From Ischnura elegans (lineage: Eukaryota > Arthropoda > Insecta > Odonata > Coenagrionidae), in assembly GCF_921293095.1 (NCBI RefSeq), contig NC_060258.1, forward strand, positions 992,001-1,056,000: a stretch of 64,000 bases of DNA. The letters run 5' to 3'. Every line of letters starts with the position of its first letter. Positions within the stretch are counted from its first letter, which is position 1. Under the pieces are notes generated by a model. That model was not told the origin of the DNA and did not search any database. It was given only the letters and a program-made list of their open reading frames with translations. The position numbers were made by a program, and so were the translations under genes. Positions 41,046 to 51,900 of this stretch are shown here, piece by piece.

Positions 41046-41061
41046 TCAACGAGTGCTTCAT
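41046..41061 (-). CDS. Candidate 16-nt first coding exon of a minus-strand gene
   Basis: On the minus strand an ATG (41061) opens ATGAAGCACTCGTTGA directly followed by GTAAGTT. Upstream lies a CpG-containing stretch with TGACGTCA (a perfect CRE) at 41111-41118. The layout is that of a promoter with a short first exon, but downstream exons could not be assigned. Confidence 0.25.
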
Positions 41062-41110
41062 TGTAGCTTCTGTGGCCGTGCACGCAAAACGAAAACGCCG
41101 TAGGGAGAAA

Positions 41111-41118
41111 TGACGTCA
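41111..41118. promoter_or_regulatory. CRE palindrome TGACGTCA
   Basis: Perfect CREB/ATF site 50 bases upstream of the candidate minus-strand ATG, in a local GC-richer island. Confidence 0.4.
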
Positions 41119-42330
41119 CCAACAATCAGAGCTAACTTCGCGTTTGCAGACGGATTTCAATGTTTTAAATGAATTTCATGATAAAATCAATGGTTTACGA
41201 GAAGTTTGATTGGTGAAAATGGATTCCTGGTGAAAATTGCTATAAGTATCATGTATTATTTCGATGAAAAAAATTTCATGCAACTTCCCCATTGGGTGAA
41301 ATTAATTAATTGCTAATTGGAGGGGCAAGAATAGTACATATTACCAAAAGTTCTCCAGGAGTGTAAGTCAAGTCGTAGTTCACAAAGGTCATATGGAGGT
41401 TGTTAGTATGAAGAAAATTTTAAGAACCAAGGTTTGGAGGAAAAGTATGCAAAAAGATGTTGAACAGTGGTGTAGATCCTGCCATGAATGTCAGCTAGTG
41501 GCTAGGAGTGACCCACTAGAACCAATAGTACGATCTGAATTGCCATGTCAACCATTGTAAGTTTGTATTTCCTTGGCCCCTAACCATCAGGTGGCAATTT
41601 GTTGATAGTGTTAGATTTGCACAGTCCTTATTTGCCTAAAGGCTTGTTTGCACGGTATGGTTTGCTAAAATCTATTTCATCAGATAATGGACCACCATTT
41701 AAAGATGCAGGATTTCAGAGGTTTCTGAAAGATTTAAATAATTTTATTAATAATTTTCTTTAAATAATTTAATCATTTTTCTACACCATATTGGGCCCAG
41801 GCAAATGGAGCAGTAGAATGTATAAGGATTGCTGGTGCATCAAAGATAAGTTGGATAGAGGAACTTCTGATATACCTATCCTCATATTGAGCCACTCCCC
41901 ACTTGGTAACAGGTTGCCCACCAGCAGCGTTGTTTTTAGGATGCAAGATTTGGTTAAAAAAATTCCAGATTTACAGTTATGTATGCAGGTGAACCTGATA
42001 TTAGCTGTAATAATTAGAGAGGGGAGTTAATGTTGAAAGATGATGGTAAATTGTGTGCTCATTTAAACTGTCTTGCAAAGCCTAGTCTTGTGGAACCAGG
42101 GGATGTGGTGTTAATGAAACAAGCTTGGGAAAACAAACTATCCACTCCCTTTAGACAAGATCCTGTGACCGTTATAGAATCTAATGGAAATTCGGAGTTG
42201 ATATTATGATAATCAAGGGAAACCTCATAGAAGGAATACTTCTCATGCTAAACCATATCTTCAGAGGGAACAAGAGAATGGGAATAAGGAAGAGAACTAC
42301 AATGAGCTAACACCAAGGGAGGATATAGTA

Positions 42331-42643
42331 CAGTTGAGGACCAAAAATACGGAATCCAGAAACCCAAAAAAAAACAGAAATCTGGAATGTTTGAAAATTC
42401 TTCTGCATAGGGTTTCGACTAGACACCTCGTGGCACCAGCCTCTGAGCCTTGTTCTGGGACGAGTGGGAAGTTAGCACACTCTGTAAACATACACTAACA
42501 ACCTGGGCACTTAGGGATCTCAAATATCAAGCACAAGAGCCTGAACACATTTATAAATTAATTAATTAACAAAACATACCATGAAGACCAGAAATCCAGA
42601 AACCCTTTGGTCCCAAGCTTTCCGGATTTGAGGTCCTCAACTG
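42331..42643. mobile_element. pogo/Tigger-like MITE (313 bp) inside the Ty3/gypsy fossil
   Basis: Ends CAGTTGAGGACC and GGTCCTCAACTG are perfect inverted repeats over 12 bp, with TA on each side (42329-42330 and 42644-42645). Inner copies of ATNCGGAA / TTTCCGGAT extend the similarity. CAGTTGA ends with a TA duplication are typical of pogo-type elements. Confidence 0.85.
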
Positions 42644-43021
42644 TAGATGGAGGAAAGAATTTGCAACCTAATCCTGTGATGGCAGGAAACAATTACAGGA
42701 AAACAGGAGACTCTCCAGGAGAGATGAGGTCAATGAGAGAATGTAATAAATCTAGTTCTTTGCAGTATTATAAAATGTAGATCACTGAATAACTAGTATT
42801 TATTTATTTATTATTTATTTACTGAACACTCAGTATTTAACATGCACTGATTATTTAACATATGCCAAGCTTGTAAAAAGACTTTTGATTTATCTGGAAT
42901 GAAGAATGTAATTTTGGTTTATAAGTGAATTGGTGTAGTAAGTATCAGGATTTGCATTTGTTTTTGTTCAAGACTTTACGTTTATGTAAGGGTAAGAATG
43001 TCTCTTAAAGGAGAAAAGGGA

Positions 43022-43194
43022 TGTTGAGTCCTAAGGTTTGCCACCATGATGGCATGCTCAGAAGTTGGGAATGAGAGTTCCGGTGTAAGAGTGATGAACA
43101 ATAAAGATGGCGAGATGTAAGGTGTGCTTACACATTGTTGATACATACCTAATAGGTGATTGATCACCAAAGCTTGGTAGTACATATACCAACA
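43022..43194 (+). repeat. LTR-like end of the Ty3/gypsy fossil
   Basis: Starts TGTTGAGTCC after a purine run and ends ACCAACA; holds AATAAA at about 43102. Only one copy is in the window. Confidence 0.65.
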
Positions 43195-44788
43195 TTTATA
43201 TTATGCTTAATGATCTAAACTACCTAGGTAAACCTCCCACAGATGTTGGACATTGAAGTTGTAAAAATTATCCATAAAATAAAACTTGGGCTCATGTCGC
43301 CTTACTTAAATTAATAAACAATAATAGTGATATTCATAAATATGAGAGCAAAATTTTCATATTACTTTTCTGAGTAAATCGGGACACAAACGTTCAAAAG
43401 AGCAAGCTCAGATCAGCCATCAATATATATTTACATATTTTCAAATTTACTCACATTGCTGGAAGGCGGTTGCATTTCTCTTGAGGACATACAGTATATT
43501 TGGATCTGAGGGTCTACATCATTCTTTGTATCTAAATGTTCGACTCCTCCAGACAGTATTATTAGGTTTCATCTCCCAAAATTACTTCACATTAAATTAC
43601 ATTCACAAAGTTTCATGCTTCACTGGTTTTATACATCAGTTAATCCTGGGGAAAAATAAAGAATAATTAGTTCTCAAAGCCACTTACAGATCCAACATCA
43701 AAATGCATTCATGTATTTTCAAATAGTAGCACGGTTAGTCAGAAATTGTTCATGAAACATGCAGGATGTGCAAGGCTTGTCAGCAACTGGCTAGTTAGTA
43801 GGCCATTTATGACTTGGCAGGGAAAGATGGCCAATTTCTCTTGATTATCCAGATAATTTGCACAGAACCGAATCGATAAATCTCAGCAATTGTAGCAGCA
43901 GATCAAATTGATAAACCTCGACATCCAATTATTTCCACAAAATTTATTGCAAGGCATTTATTAAATAACTATTTCAATTTGTTAATTCACGCATCTGGTC
44001 TTTAAAAGCTCCCGAGTAAAATAGTCATTGGTTCCGGTCATTGATTATAATTAATTGTAGTTCCCAAAATATCATATCATAGTAGAACGTAGAACACTTC
44101 GAAATGGCAGAGCAAAAATGAAGTTAATTAAATTAAACGCAAAATCAACCAAAGGAAATTCTTGTGCGCGACATTGCGAGATACCTGTTACGCTTTATCT
44201 ATGAATCCTACATAAAAAGTTAATGTTTGTCTGTGTCTGTCATACAAAAATCATCATATAAATGTGGTTTGTATCCGATCGAGCTAAAATAACGTAAAAG
44301 AATATTTATCGGTCGTTTAAATTGCAATGCATTTAAATTCTTCAAGACTATTAACCCTGCAAGGCACTAATATACGTTAAAAATAGAGGCCAAGATAGAG
44401 AAAAAATACACTTATTTGCGGTGTGTAGTAGGATACGATCGAGGAGTACTCCTCTCTGCTACCATGAACAAAACTTATGAACCTTGTGACGAAGAGAAAT
44501 AAACAATAGCATTTTCACGCACAACTTCAATGCACAAAGAATTACGCAAATTCTCTAACTCATCTCCGAGCTGCTCAAAATCAAAGGGCTTCTCAGCTAG
44601 TAATGTATATAAACAAGAAACCCAAACCAAACATCAGGTCCATTCCAGATAAAAAAAAACTTAAAAATAACTTTTCAAGAGTTTGATTCTACTTCCGATA
44701 GAGCAAAACAATGTTAAAAAAATATCAACTTTAGATGCGAATACTCACTGTGCCATGCGATGGACAGTAGGCGGCACACATTACTTAC
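43195..44788. other. AT-rich spacer, no gene seen
   Basis: Frames at 43481-43666 and elsewhere show no domain. Stretches near 43480-43640 loosely resemble 37540-37600 and 38090-38150, perhaps one more old dispersed repeat. Confidence 0.45.
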
Positions 44789-44824
44789 AAAATTAAAATT
44801 AACGTGTCCACCACATTCTGCCAT
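44789..44824 (-). CDS. Candidate first coding exon of a minus-strand gene
   Basis: Minus strand: CCAAGATGG start context at 44824, twelve codons (MAECGGHVNFNF), then GTAAGTAATG. The ATG and donor are both good, and the exon lies about 1 kb head-to-head from the ZAD gene. No downstream exon could be assigned; an in-frame ATG upstream at 44917 is also open. Confidence 0.35.
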
Positions 44825-45824
44825 CTTGGAATAAGGTCGACTAAAAATGTTGAGCGGGATTGGAGTTTCATTTTCGACAAATGCTGTAATATGGACACGC
44901 AGTTGAAACATTTGCATTGTTATTAAACTTAATTGCTAAGATTAGTAAGACTTCCGGCCTTCACCGTTATCATAACTTAGGTACCATGCACAAGAAACAA
45001 CTTATTCAAAAATGCAACATGTAAACATTCAGTGTACTTACCGCCGCCTTCCACAAATGGGAGTTTATAATGCCCAGTTTGGAATTTTATTTCTTCTTAG
45101 CATTATATACTGACTTAAAACCACGCACAAAAACGATCCCTTGTCGTAAGCCATGGTGTTCACAGGTAAGTAAACGGGATCCCACTACGAGCGAGGGCAC
45201 GGGATTTGTTTCAAGTCACTACTCCTGAACCATCGCTGACTTTTCTGAGCTAATAGCACCACTTTCTAGCCACAACACTCAGTATCGTACTGTCAAAAAA
45301 TGAAACCTCCAGAAGGCCTCCTTACCACTGAAAAAATGGAAAAAAAACACCACAAGTCAACGTTTTGCCTATCTTCGCCATGTTAATTTTCCTACAACTG
45401 GAAACCCTGTGCACCCTCGCGCTGCCACTCGTTCAAAAGAGGAACTATTTGGTGTCGGAAGATTGAGACAACAGCGCCCTCTGCCGATTTCAATACGAAC
45501 CTGTGGAACATTAGTAACCAGTATATAGGGGCCTTGGGATTAATCTTATCGTGGATGTTTGTCCGAAGAATAATCAGTCGTGTCATAAATTGTTGAAAAT
45601 TTTCTCAAATCACGCTATTGAATCGTGATATATCTTTCCATCGATTCATCATGTGTTGGATTTTGTGTTCCTTTCTTTGAGAATTCTAATGTATTTCATT
45701 TAACTCATCATCTTAGTGAATGTAGTTTCCTTGTTAGATTTTGTGATCTATGTCAATGCTGAGTGGATGATTTCTATAACGATAAACCTGATTCAAAGAG
45801 TGAATGAGATTTTGAATCGAAAAC
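44825..45824. promoter_or_regulatory. Intergenic region between candidate minus gene and the ZAD gene
   Basis: A 1-kb head-to-head spacer that could hold both promoters. It contains a GC-richer part (45140-45230, 45400-45500) and the inverted copy (45510-45546) of the 35-bp element at 35958. No TATA box stands out. Confidence 0.35.
45510..45546 (-). repeat. Copy of the 35-bp conserved element upstream of the ZAD gene
   Basis: ATTAGTAACCAGTATATAGG then GGCCTTGGGATTAATC is the inverse of 35958-35992 with a 1- to 2-base insertion. It lies 280 bases upstream of the ZAD start codon. Confidence 0.7.
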
Positions 45825-45992
45825 ATGAATCGCACCATCGGGATTTTCACGGAATCTTCAGATAGGAATCCAGAAATAGACCTTTGCAGACTTTGTAGGG
45901 AGAAGCATGATTGTTATTACAGCATATTCACTTCGAATGTAGCATGCAAAATAACTGTGAAGGATGCCCTACATGATTTAGTTGGTTTACAA
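45825..45992 (+). CDS. ZAD gene exon 1 (first half of ZAD)
   Basis: ATG context AAACATGA; ends LHDLVGLQ|GTAAGT, phase 0. Encodes MNRTIGIFTESSDRNPEIDL, the first zinc pair CRLC and the first helices. Other ZAD copies confirm this splice point. Confidence 0.88.
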
Positions 45993-48900
45993 GTAAGTGG
46001 CACATTAAATTTTATCGATTTTCTTTACAATGGTGCTTACTACATTTTATGTTTTAATTCCAAACTCTATTGATGTGTAACTTGTTTATTAACATCTCAG
46101 GTTGCTGTGGGAGATGGCCTGCCCACTACCATGTGTCCACTGTGTTTGAAGAAACTTACGGAATTCAGTGTTTTCAAAAAGATTTGTTTAGAATCAAACG
46201 CCATTCTGAGAAAAAGCTTCCCGAGTAGTTGCTTCAGGGTGAGTACTTATCGTAATTTCTTATTTGAAGACTGGTGTAGTAAAAGTATTACAGAGTTAGA
46301 GGTGAAACTCTTTGGTTTATGTCGACAGCAGTAGGAATCAACAAAGATGAATTTTGCGAAACGGTTTACGGAAAAGTGTAACAAGTCCAATTTCTCGTTA
46401 ATGGTTTTTCCCTATCCGTCAATCCTTGGCAAGGTCCTATCAATGTTGAAGTTGGTGTTACAATTGCGACGATTGAAGACATTTTGTCTTCTGGTAAAAT
46501 TAAGTGTGTGCTAAACTACTAGGAAAGTATGGCATTCAAATTCAATATTTATGAACTCAAAAAGGCAATCTACCCACTGTGCTATACCACGCTACCTTTT
46601 TAAGTATTTGATTAGGTAATCGGAGCATGTTAAAGTGAACCGAAAAATCCCTGACGAATTGCTGCTAAAGATTGAAGTGTCAGAGATCCAGAAATTGGTT
46701 TGGCAATGCGTTGTCAAATAAAATCACATGTGCACGCAAACGTATTATCTTTATTTAGCTCGGAGCCTCTTTCTTACCTTTAACTATGACCTCATGAGGC
46801 TATGGTTATGTATAACTAAAAATATCTTTGCGAAGTTTCGGAAATTGATTGTTTATTTTCAGGTCATCTTGTATGAATAGATGGTGGTTACAATGAAGGC
46901 AAGACTGGCAAAGTATTAGAAATTAATTTAAGTGCGGAAAAATTAACACAGAAAACATTTTCATCAAAAATGTAACATTAGAAAGCAAATTAGGAACTTG
47001 GATGTGGTATATCTTTTCTGTATTTGTTAAGTTTGTTTTTATTAACTATTTTCCAATATTGGAATATAATTTTTATATTTGCATCAACTTTGATTATTTA
47101 AATCACAGCATATTTGACTAGAACCATTTCTCTTAATGCCTTAATTAAAATTATTTGCATATGTGCTTGTAAAAACAGGTTTTTGCACAATCAATTAGAT
47201 AAACTATTTTCTTTCTAAAAATGCATTGAAAAATTGGAAAGTTTTCTACAAATCTTATGGTAAGCAAGTTTAAATATGACCTTAGTATAAATAAGTTCAA
47301 AGGTTACCTGTGTTAGGAAATACATTTTTAAGGTACTGAGATGTTCATCCTTCATAATGGTCTTCAAAATCTTTGCAAAGAATGTGACATGCAGAAGCTT
47401 ACTCAAGAATTCTCAGATTCTCCTACTCCATCATGGCTAACATTTCTATTTTGACGAGTTGCCCAGGTGCCTTGATGTTGATGGACAACTCATGCATCGA
47501 AACTTCGGCTGATTGTTAGATAGAGTTGAAGAACCTGACCCAGTGGAATTCCCATGTAACTTTTAACGAATCTATATGAAGGGAAAACCTGTCATAATTC
47601 TTTTTATGATATGCATGCCTGGCAAGGTTATTGCATTCTTATTTTTTTGGGGCTATTGACGTAAATAAGGGCTATAAATTCATCCTCAGAGTAGCTTAAT
47701 TCTTACAATCTATTTTGAGCTCTTTTCTCTTGAAACCTTTTTTTGTATTTGTTTTGATAACGTTTTGTGTATTAATTGCGTGATATTTGGAATGGGATGC
47801 TGTTTTAATTTGTGGATCAATTTTGCTCAATGAGTTTGGAGTGTGTTGACAGAAATAGTTCCTTAGTTCATAAGGAGTAATTTAAGGTTTTTTGCTGATT
47901 TTTTTGGAGTACCTTTGAGTTTATGCAGGTAACTGTGGTGATAAACTTTTTCACCTAACTGTAGAGTTAAAGATTTACTTCGTGATGTGTATTTATTTTG
48001 TATTTTAATGGACGATGTGATTAATAATTTATAATTGTGGTTTATTAATAAGGCTCTGCCCACCCTATGATAGAAATGTAGCTATTAGAATATCTTATGG
48101 GTGAGATGTGAAAGGAAGGTTATTGTCCATTGCTAGCTTGAGTTTTTCCCCATCATTATGGCAGAGCTTGAACACGGGAATGGTTTAAGTGTTCATCTTT
48201 TGAGGTTATGCATGAATGAAGCCATTTTTCAATATATTCATATGAGTGCAACTGCTGATCTGCCAGACCATGTATTATTGAATGCAACAAATAATAATCA
48301 GATGATTTAATGTCTGGGGAATTTGGTGGGTGCATTCAGCCTTTGCACTGTGTTTCCAGCTAGGTTTTAATATACACTGTTCTAGGCTTGTAATGTGAGG
48401 TTGAGCATTTCATGCTGTGGAATTACTGTTGAATCGTTGGAAACACAATTTTCTTGCTTGACACTAAATTCCCAATGCATGCAATCCCTTGGAAATGGCT
48501 TGGTGAGCAACTCCATATACAAAGCAGTCTCTTCTTGAGTATGGCATTGATCTTCATCGAGAAATGCCTCCAATTGATTTTCTTTGGAGGTTTTTGGCCT
48601 TTCTTCACATAGACAGTTGTCATCATTGAAATGATTGTCTTTGAAGCAATGATACCAATTGTGTAACAGTGTTTCTGTAATAGCAGCATCTCAGTTAACT
48701 TTATGGTGCTCTTCTCTCAGCACTAAGTATCTAATGTCATGATGTATTCATCATGGTTGTTGAGCAGTTTGTTTACCTAATGTCTAAGCTTGAGTCATGC
48801 TATAACCATCAATTGACAGGCAGTAGGAACTTTGTTTTGAGCATAATACATAATTGCTGTGCGATTGGTTTCGCATGTTTTAAGGATAATAAAACCAGGG

Positions 48901-51900
48901 TAATTTAAAAAACCATTTCATGAAATAGTTTTGGAACAGAGGATGATATTGAGGCCTGTTTTCTTTCTGCATAAATATTACACCATTTATTCTCTTCTGG
49001 AGTTTATTTGAGTATTAACAAGACGTAAGAGAACATAACAAATGCATTGAAAACATGCTCCACATGTTTTTTCCATGATTCTACTGTTGAGAAAAGAATA
49101 AATAGTGAATTTGGCCTGTTAACAGCTACTACTACAAAAGTGACAATTGCAGAAGCAAATGGAGTGCAAAAATAAGGAACTTAAATAATTCATTTTGTTA
49201 AATGCAGAAAATTCATCTTCAGTCTCTCATTTGATTTCTCATGATTTGAAAAAATGGAAAAGTGATACATCTGAATAATTTCCATTCTCCGTCATGTATT
49301 TTGCTTTGAGAAGGCAGCTTCCATGGTCCCCAAGATATTTAGAAAAGACACTGTGTGAACTTGGAATATCAGGGATATTCGTGTTAAATTTTTTTCAGTT
49401 TGCGCTGAAGTTTTTCAGTATTTGATTAACAGGCATGCGTAGACCAGGCTATTTTTTATATAATAGCAGAGGCAGTATGTGTAACACACTTCTTTGCAAT
49501 GCTTAGAGTATTCCATATATGTGTTTTTAAAGAGATAAAGGTTTATCCATTACTTTTTCTGCAGAGTTTTGAAGCAGAAGGGGCAGATGATGAGGAGTCG
49601 GAGCCTTGTGTGGAGACTAAGGACTGCTTTCAAGATGCCATTGAAAACACTTCAGAGTTCACATGCTCAGCCCAAATGACTGAAGTGTACATTCCTGTGC
49701 CAGATTGCTCATTGCCCAGGGATGATAAGTTGGTAAGTTATATTTTCATTCACTGTGAAAACTGAGTCTAATCACCTTCAGTGTTACAAATTTCTCGGTT
49801 GTATGAGGAATGGGGGTGTGTCTGATATAAATTTAAGTATTTTTGTGGGAAGTCACTGGCATAATGCGACCTTTAGATGTTGTATTTCTAGTGGTGACAC
49901 ATGAGGCAGGAGGTGGAACCACACTTATGTTTTTTCGTGCGTGTCAGTTGTTATACAGCATTGATAATCTGTTGACAAAAATGTCTCTTATCCCATGGAG
50001 TGTAATTTTGGATACCCTTGTCAAATCTCTGTTCAAGCCATTAGTGGTGGCTATTACAAGGCTGTGTCTCATGATTGCCCTCTATTCGTTCAAGTCATCA
50101 TCCTCCATTATTTCAACAGAGGAACCAGCATAAACTATTGTGGATCCTTTTAGTAAGCCTAGGTGAAAAAATGATGAAGACAATTCAATGTACAGTGGAA
50201 CCTCGATGTATCGTTCCCACCATTGTTCCCTTACTGTAAGTGGCCAATACTCTCATTCTAACCATGTGATGTTGGTGATGTAGCTTTCCCCTACTCTTTG
50301 AGCGTTTATATGCTGGAGTTTGATCTGTGAGTGGCAAGAATCTCATGAGTATTTTGGCCAGCTGGAGTGGTCTCACTGAAATGAGGAGTTGTCATTATCG
50401 AATGAGGTTATTATTGTTTGGCCTTTATTGAGTGACGCCCATTATTCTCTTCTAGTTTCATGTGAAAGATGAGAGTGAAGACCCTCTGAGTGAAGGGAAC
50501 TCTCCTGTTGTCGACACGTCACATCCAGCAGCAATAACAAGTGATGCCTCTGACCCATTGGCCACTGATGACCTGGTGAGTGTACTTTTACCAAGTGTAA
50601 TTTAACTTTTCTATGACACAGTGTCATTCCTTCATGCATCATTAATTTATGCCTCTCAGCAGAAACGTATTGCATGTTGCCTTGCCTGTTCAGTCATGAA
50701 CAACTACAGAAAAGCTTTCATGCTTGAATCATTTTAATTAAATGTAATGAACTGATTTGGTGTATTTTGCCAAACTGGCTGCTCAACTTTGCTCACTGAG
50801 CAAGTAAGCTCTCTGTCATCTCGGCACTAAGCAGTCATTTGTTATGTGATCATACAAACACAGTTTCACTTCCGTTTACCATGGAGTGGAAGGGGGATGT
50901 TAGGAATTGAGAGTTAAACTGAGTAATATTGACTCGGGTAGAGTGTAACAGATTGACCGTGACATCATGATGTAGCTGCTAGCTAGATTTGACTAAATAA
51001 CTCGCATTCCTTATGAGAAATTGATGTTCATAGGAATCAAAATGTTGCAGATTTGGATTTTGTGATGAAAGTGAAGAGGAATTTACTGTGGGGATGATGG
51101 ATATTTTAGACCTTCTTTACCATTTTTGAATTGAGTGTTGGACGTAGGCAATGCTAGTCGACTGCCAAAAGATATCAATTTTTTGTGATGTTAGCACTTT
51201 CAATGCTGACCATGTAAAACTCAAAATCACCCTGTGCAGCTTCTGTTTTTTTTCCTTCCCGTCAACTGCACAGTGGGATAGACACGTGATGCAGGTTGGA
51301 TAAGGTCTGCTTTTTCCCCATGCCACCATTTTCTTTCAATTTTTTGTGCGTGATGTGTCCAAAACAGTGTGAGGAAAATGAATTTTTCATGTTCTACTGG
51401 TACTGCAATTGGTATTTTGCCACCACCATAGGAAATTTTTTGTTTTGATGGTCATACACTCATGCCTCGTATAGTGTGATTTTGATGTTGCGCAAATTCG
51501 TTCCTCGGGGAAACATCGTAATGCAGTGTAGCCTAATCATAAAACTTTATCGCTCTCATGACAACACGTGAACTTTCGCTCAGTACACACGAAAGTGCTA
51601 TCATTTTATGCATTTTAATAGTATTGCTTTCCTCAAATCTTCTTTGTTTACATATTAATCGAAATCCATTGCTGTGCGATGGCCAAAAGCATTACTTGAT
51701 ATTGGGTCTAGATAGTTGGCCTACCGAAGTAATTTATCTTGTCTCCTTAACAGTATGACAATAGTTAATTTGGATCATTAATTATGTGTGGTGCTAGTGG
51801 AAATGAGTTTTTTTAAGCAATATGGTATGAGATGTAATTTTTGCCATCATAGGTTATCAGGCGATTGAATTCCAGGTAGAGGATCTATGCTAAAGCCTTT

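Larger units (their letters stand above)
38731..41319. other. AT-rich spacer, candidate minus-strand first exon near 41060
   Basis: An 11-bp inverted pair (TGGGTTACCTG at 39148, CAGGTAACCCA at 39406) may mark the ends of a small old transposon. Frames at 39090-39290 and 39116-39373 lie between them and look random. The region from 41030 to 41160 is GC-richer. Confidence 0.45.
41320..43194 (+). mobile_element. Ty3/gypsy LTR retrotransposon fossil, 3' part
   Basis: The integrase-type zinc-binding segment (HKGHMEVV, CRSCHECQL) is read at about 41379-41500, with further integrase-like pieces to about 42290. A polypurine run AAAGGAGAAAAGGGA leads into a 173-bp LTR-like end (43022-43194, TGTTG...CAACA). 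No 5' LTR was found. It is heavily broken, with more than five breaks, so old. A 313-bp MITE has inserted into it at 42331-42643. Confidence 0.75.

Noticed and set aside
49843-50133. 96-codon frame in ZAD intron 3
   Set aside because: It lies between two well-supported exons, has no splice signals and no domain.
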